A stretch of DNA of 64,000 bases from Apteryx mantelli (Eukaryota; Chordata; Aves; Apterygiformes; Apterygidae), in the NCBI RefSeq assembly GCF_036417845.1, contig NC_089979.1, positions 24,059,958 through 24,123,957 on the forward strand, written 5' to 3'. Both the position numbers and the translations under genes were made by a program. The notes under the pieces were generated by a model. It saw only the letters and a list, made by a program, of their open reading frames with translations. It was not told where the DNA came from and made no database searches. This document shows positions 62,161-64,000 of this stretch, in pieces; position 1 is the first letter of the stretch, and the number at the start of each line of letters is the position of its first letter.

Positions 62161-64000
62161 CTTGTCCACACACCCCCACACTGCGGCAGGTTTTGCCCCC
62201 ACCCGAGGCCCCCCCACACACCCTGAGTCCCCAGTGCCACCGCGGGGGGAGCAGCCACCAGCTCTGCTCCCAGGCCTCCCCGATGCACCACCCCTCTCCC
62301 AAGTTTTGCCGTGTGTTTAACCGCAGAGGCATCGCGCCCGCTAGGAAAGGGATGCCCCCAGGCGCGAGGCCAGTGGTCTCCCGCCACACTCCCTTGGGGC
62401 CCTGCAGCCCCGGCAGGGGTGCCCGGTGTGGGGGCACCACAGCCATGGGGCAGCGCCTCGGCCCCCCGGCGCCCCCCGCCCCCAGGAGACCGTACCCAAG
62501 GGCCAAGTCTCCCCTCCGTGCCGGGGACTCCTCTACATCACAACACTGCTGGAAGGTGGTTTTCCTTTTTCTGTTGGTTTGTTAAATGCTACAGGCTTGA
62601 CACGGCCCAAAAGCGTGGAGCGGGCATGGCAGGGCAAGCAAGGGCCCCTGCAGCACGACAGCACCCGGTGTTTTCAGAGCACCATCAAATACATCCTGCC
62701 CCGACACCGTCGCTTGCCTTCCTCCTCCCCTTCAGCACCACAGACCCCTTCACACACAGCTCTCATCCCTTTGAAATCGCTCAAAAATACAGTGGACGAG
62801 TCCAGCAGGGACAGTCCCTGCCTGGGTTAAGAGCCAATTCTGTTAGGAACCAACAATTACGTATAAACGGCTTGTTTAACTCTTGTCTAGTCCTTGCTTA
62901 CCAAAACAACATCTTTCCTCCCCAGTACCCTCAGCGAAGGGTGTGCATGGAGGCCAGGCCTCCAGCTGGGGGCTGCGCGCAGCCACTTTGCTGATGGGAA
63001 GCGACTGGTGCCGCCTCGCTCCTCGCCACGAGGAACGTGAACGAAACACACGGTCCCACCAGCCCTGCGAGAAGATACAGCTGCCTCCAAGTGCATCTAC
63101 CTCATCGACACTGGCCTCACTTCCGCTTTTTCTTTTCCCCAGTGTAATACTATTAAGCAGTAAACAGTTTTCACCTTCATACATTAAAATACAAATTACT
63201 AGTCATGATAGCCACATTTTGGCGCTCACCTTCTCATAGCTTTGACATTTTAAAAGAAAGAAAGAAAACAAAAAACCCACACAACACACTCCACCAAAGG
63301 CAAAGATGTTACAACAGGGTCACTAACGGTGGCTCAACAGATCACAGGTTTTGGGCTGTAAGGGCCGTGTCTCAATTGCAGGTGCTTATAGCACCTAACA
63401 GAGTGGGCACCTTGATTTCTGCCAACTTCAAGCAAAGCACCATGCATGACAATAGCTTAAGCTGGATGTTGCTGGCATCCAGTCTCCTCAGCTCTGCAAA
63501 ATGCCTATTTTCTAGTCCTCACCACAAAGAAAGTCTTCTAGTTGTGAATCAAAGGGAAAGAAAAACACAGAGTATCCTCTGCTCATGCCTACTGGCATTT
63601 GGAAACAATCTTTGTGAACTCTCTATATTGCACCAGTTCATCTCAAGAAATGTAATTCCTTGTCACAATCCATAACTTCCTTTATTATTTATAGAAGAAT
63701 TCAGTCCTTGTGATTTCTGCACTAACTGCGGGAAAGGGTTAAATTTACCTATGCAAAAATACACTGCAGTATTCATAGTGTGTATTAATAACTATCATGT
63801 TCTACCTGTCCACTATAGACAGCCAGTCCAGGTTTTATACATCTTGTCTACAGTCAACTTTTAAAATATCTGTATCAACTAGCAGTTATCAGCTAAGAAG
63901 AGCTAACATCAGCCACAAGGGGAAGAAAACTAATTAAAGTAAAATGAGCACTCAGGTTCATTGCACTTAACACCACCCATTTTCACGATGCCTAAAGCAG
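62160..64000. other. Non-coding flank upstream of CCNE2
   Basis: GC content falls from the minisatellite to about 62600 and AT-richer sequence follows. Open frames here show no family signature. A minus-strand AATAAA (63681-63686) could mark the 3' end of a further minus-strand gene, but nothing else supports one. In mammals TP53INP1 and NDUFAF6 lie in this direction; I do not see exons of either. Confidence 0.5.

Noticed and set aside
60314-62226. Open frames of 160 to 600 codons on both strands in the GC-rich island
   Set aside because: They overlap each other in several frames and encode low-complexity Pro/Arg/Gly/Ala. They span homopolymers, the promoter and the minisatellite. Base composition explains the lack of stops.
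1-64000. CRISPR arrays, operons, phage or plasmid elements
   Set aside because: The window is eukaryotic; no such structure is present.
1-64000. tRNA, rRNA, snRNA or microRNA genes
   Set aside because: Only diverged Pol III box relics and one short hairpin were seen; none folds or reads as an intact RNA gene by eye.

Overview
This is a vertebrate nuclear window, almost certainly from a bird. It has GT-AG introns, two CpG-island promoters, and two CR1 LINE 3' ends closing in the ATTCTATGATTCT / ATTCTGTGAA type of terminus. The genes are compact copies of loci that sit next to each other on human chromosome 8q22. A non-avian reptile cannot be excluded from sequence alone.

Layout. (1) Positions 1-14604, plus strand: the 3' part of a type III classical cadherin (DN-cadherin / chick Hz-cadherin type). 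It runs from a membrane-proximal domain through EGF and laminin-G modules to a transmembrane segment and a catenin-binding tail. Several exons are broken: a one-base frameshift, an in-frame TGA at a conserved Trp, a decayed laminin-G exon and one exon that cannot be found. The transmembrane and cytoplasmic exons are intact. I read it as a relatively young pseudogene, or a locus now making only a partial product. (2) 14605-19790: intergenic, with a CR1 fragment and no gene I recognise. (3) 19800-46221, plus strand: INTS8, reconstructed as 27 coding exons whose phases all agree and which total 995 codons plus stop. (4) 47599-61174, minus strand: CCNE2 (cyclin E2), reconstructed as 11 coding exons totalling 404 codons plus stop, with a probable non-coding first exon and a TATA/E2F-type core promoter in a very GC-rich island. 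(5) 61200-64000: the distal side of that island, a minisatellite of about 43-bp units, then apparently non-coding DNA.

INTS8 and CCNE2 are convergent, and their poly(A) signals are placed so that the 3' ends should overlap by about 100 bp. INTS8 is a subunit of the Integrator-PP2A complex acting on RNA polymerase II. CCNE2 activates CDK2 at G1/S. Nothing in the sequence links the two beyond adjacency. I found no clearly new molecular system. The most informative observation is the partly decayed type III cadherin directly upstream of INTS8.
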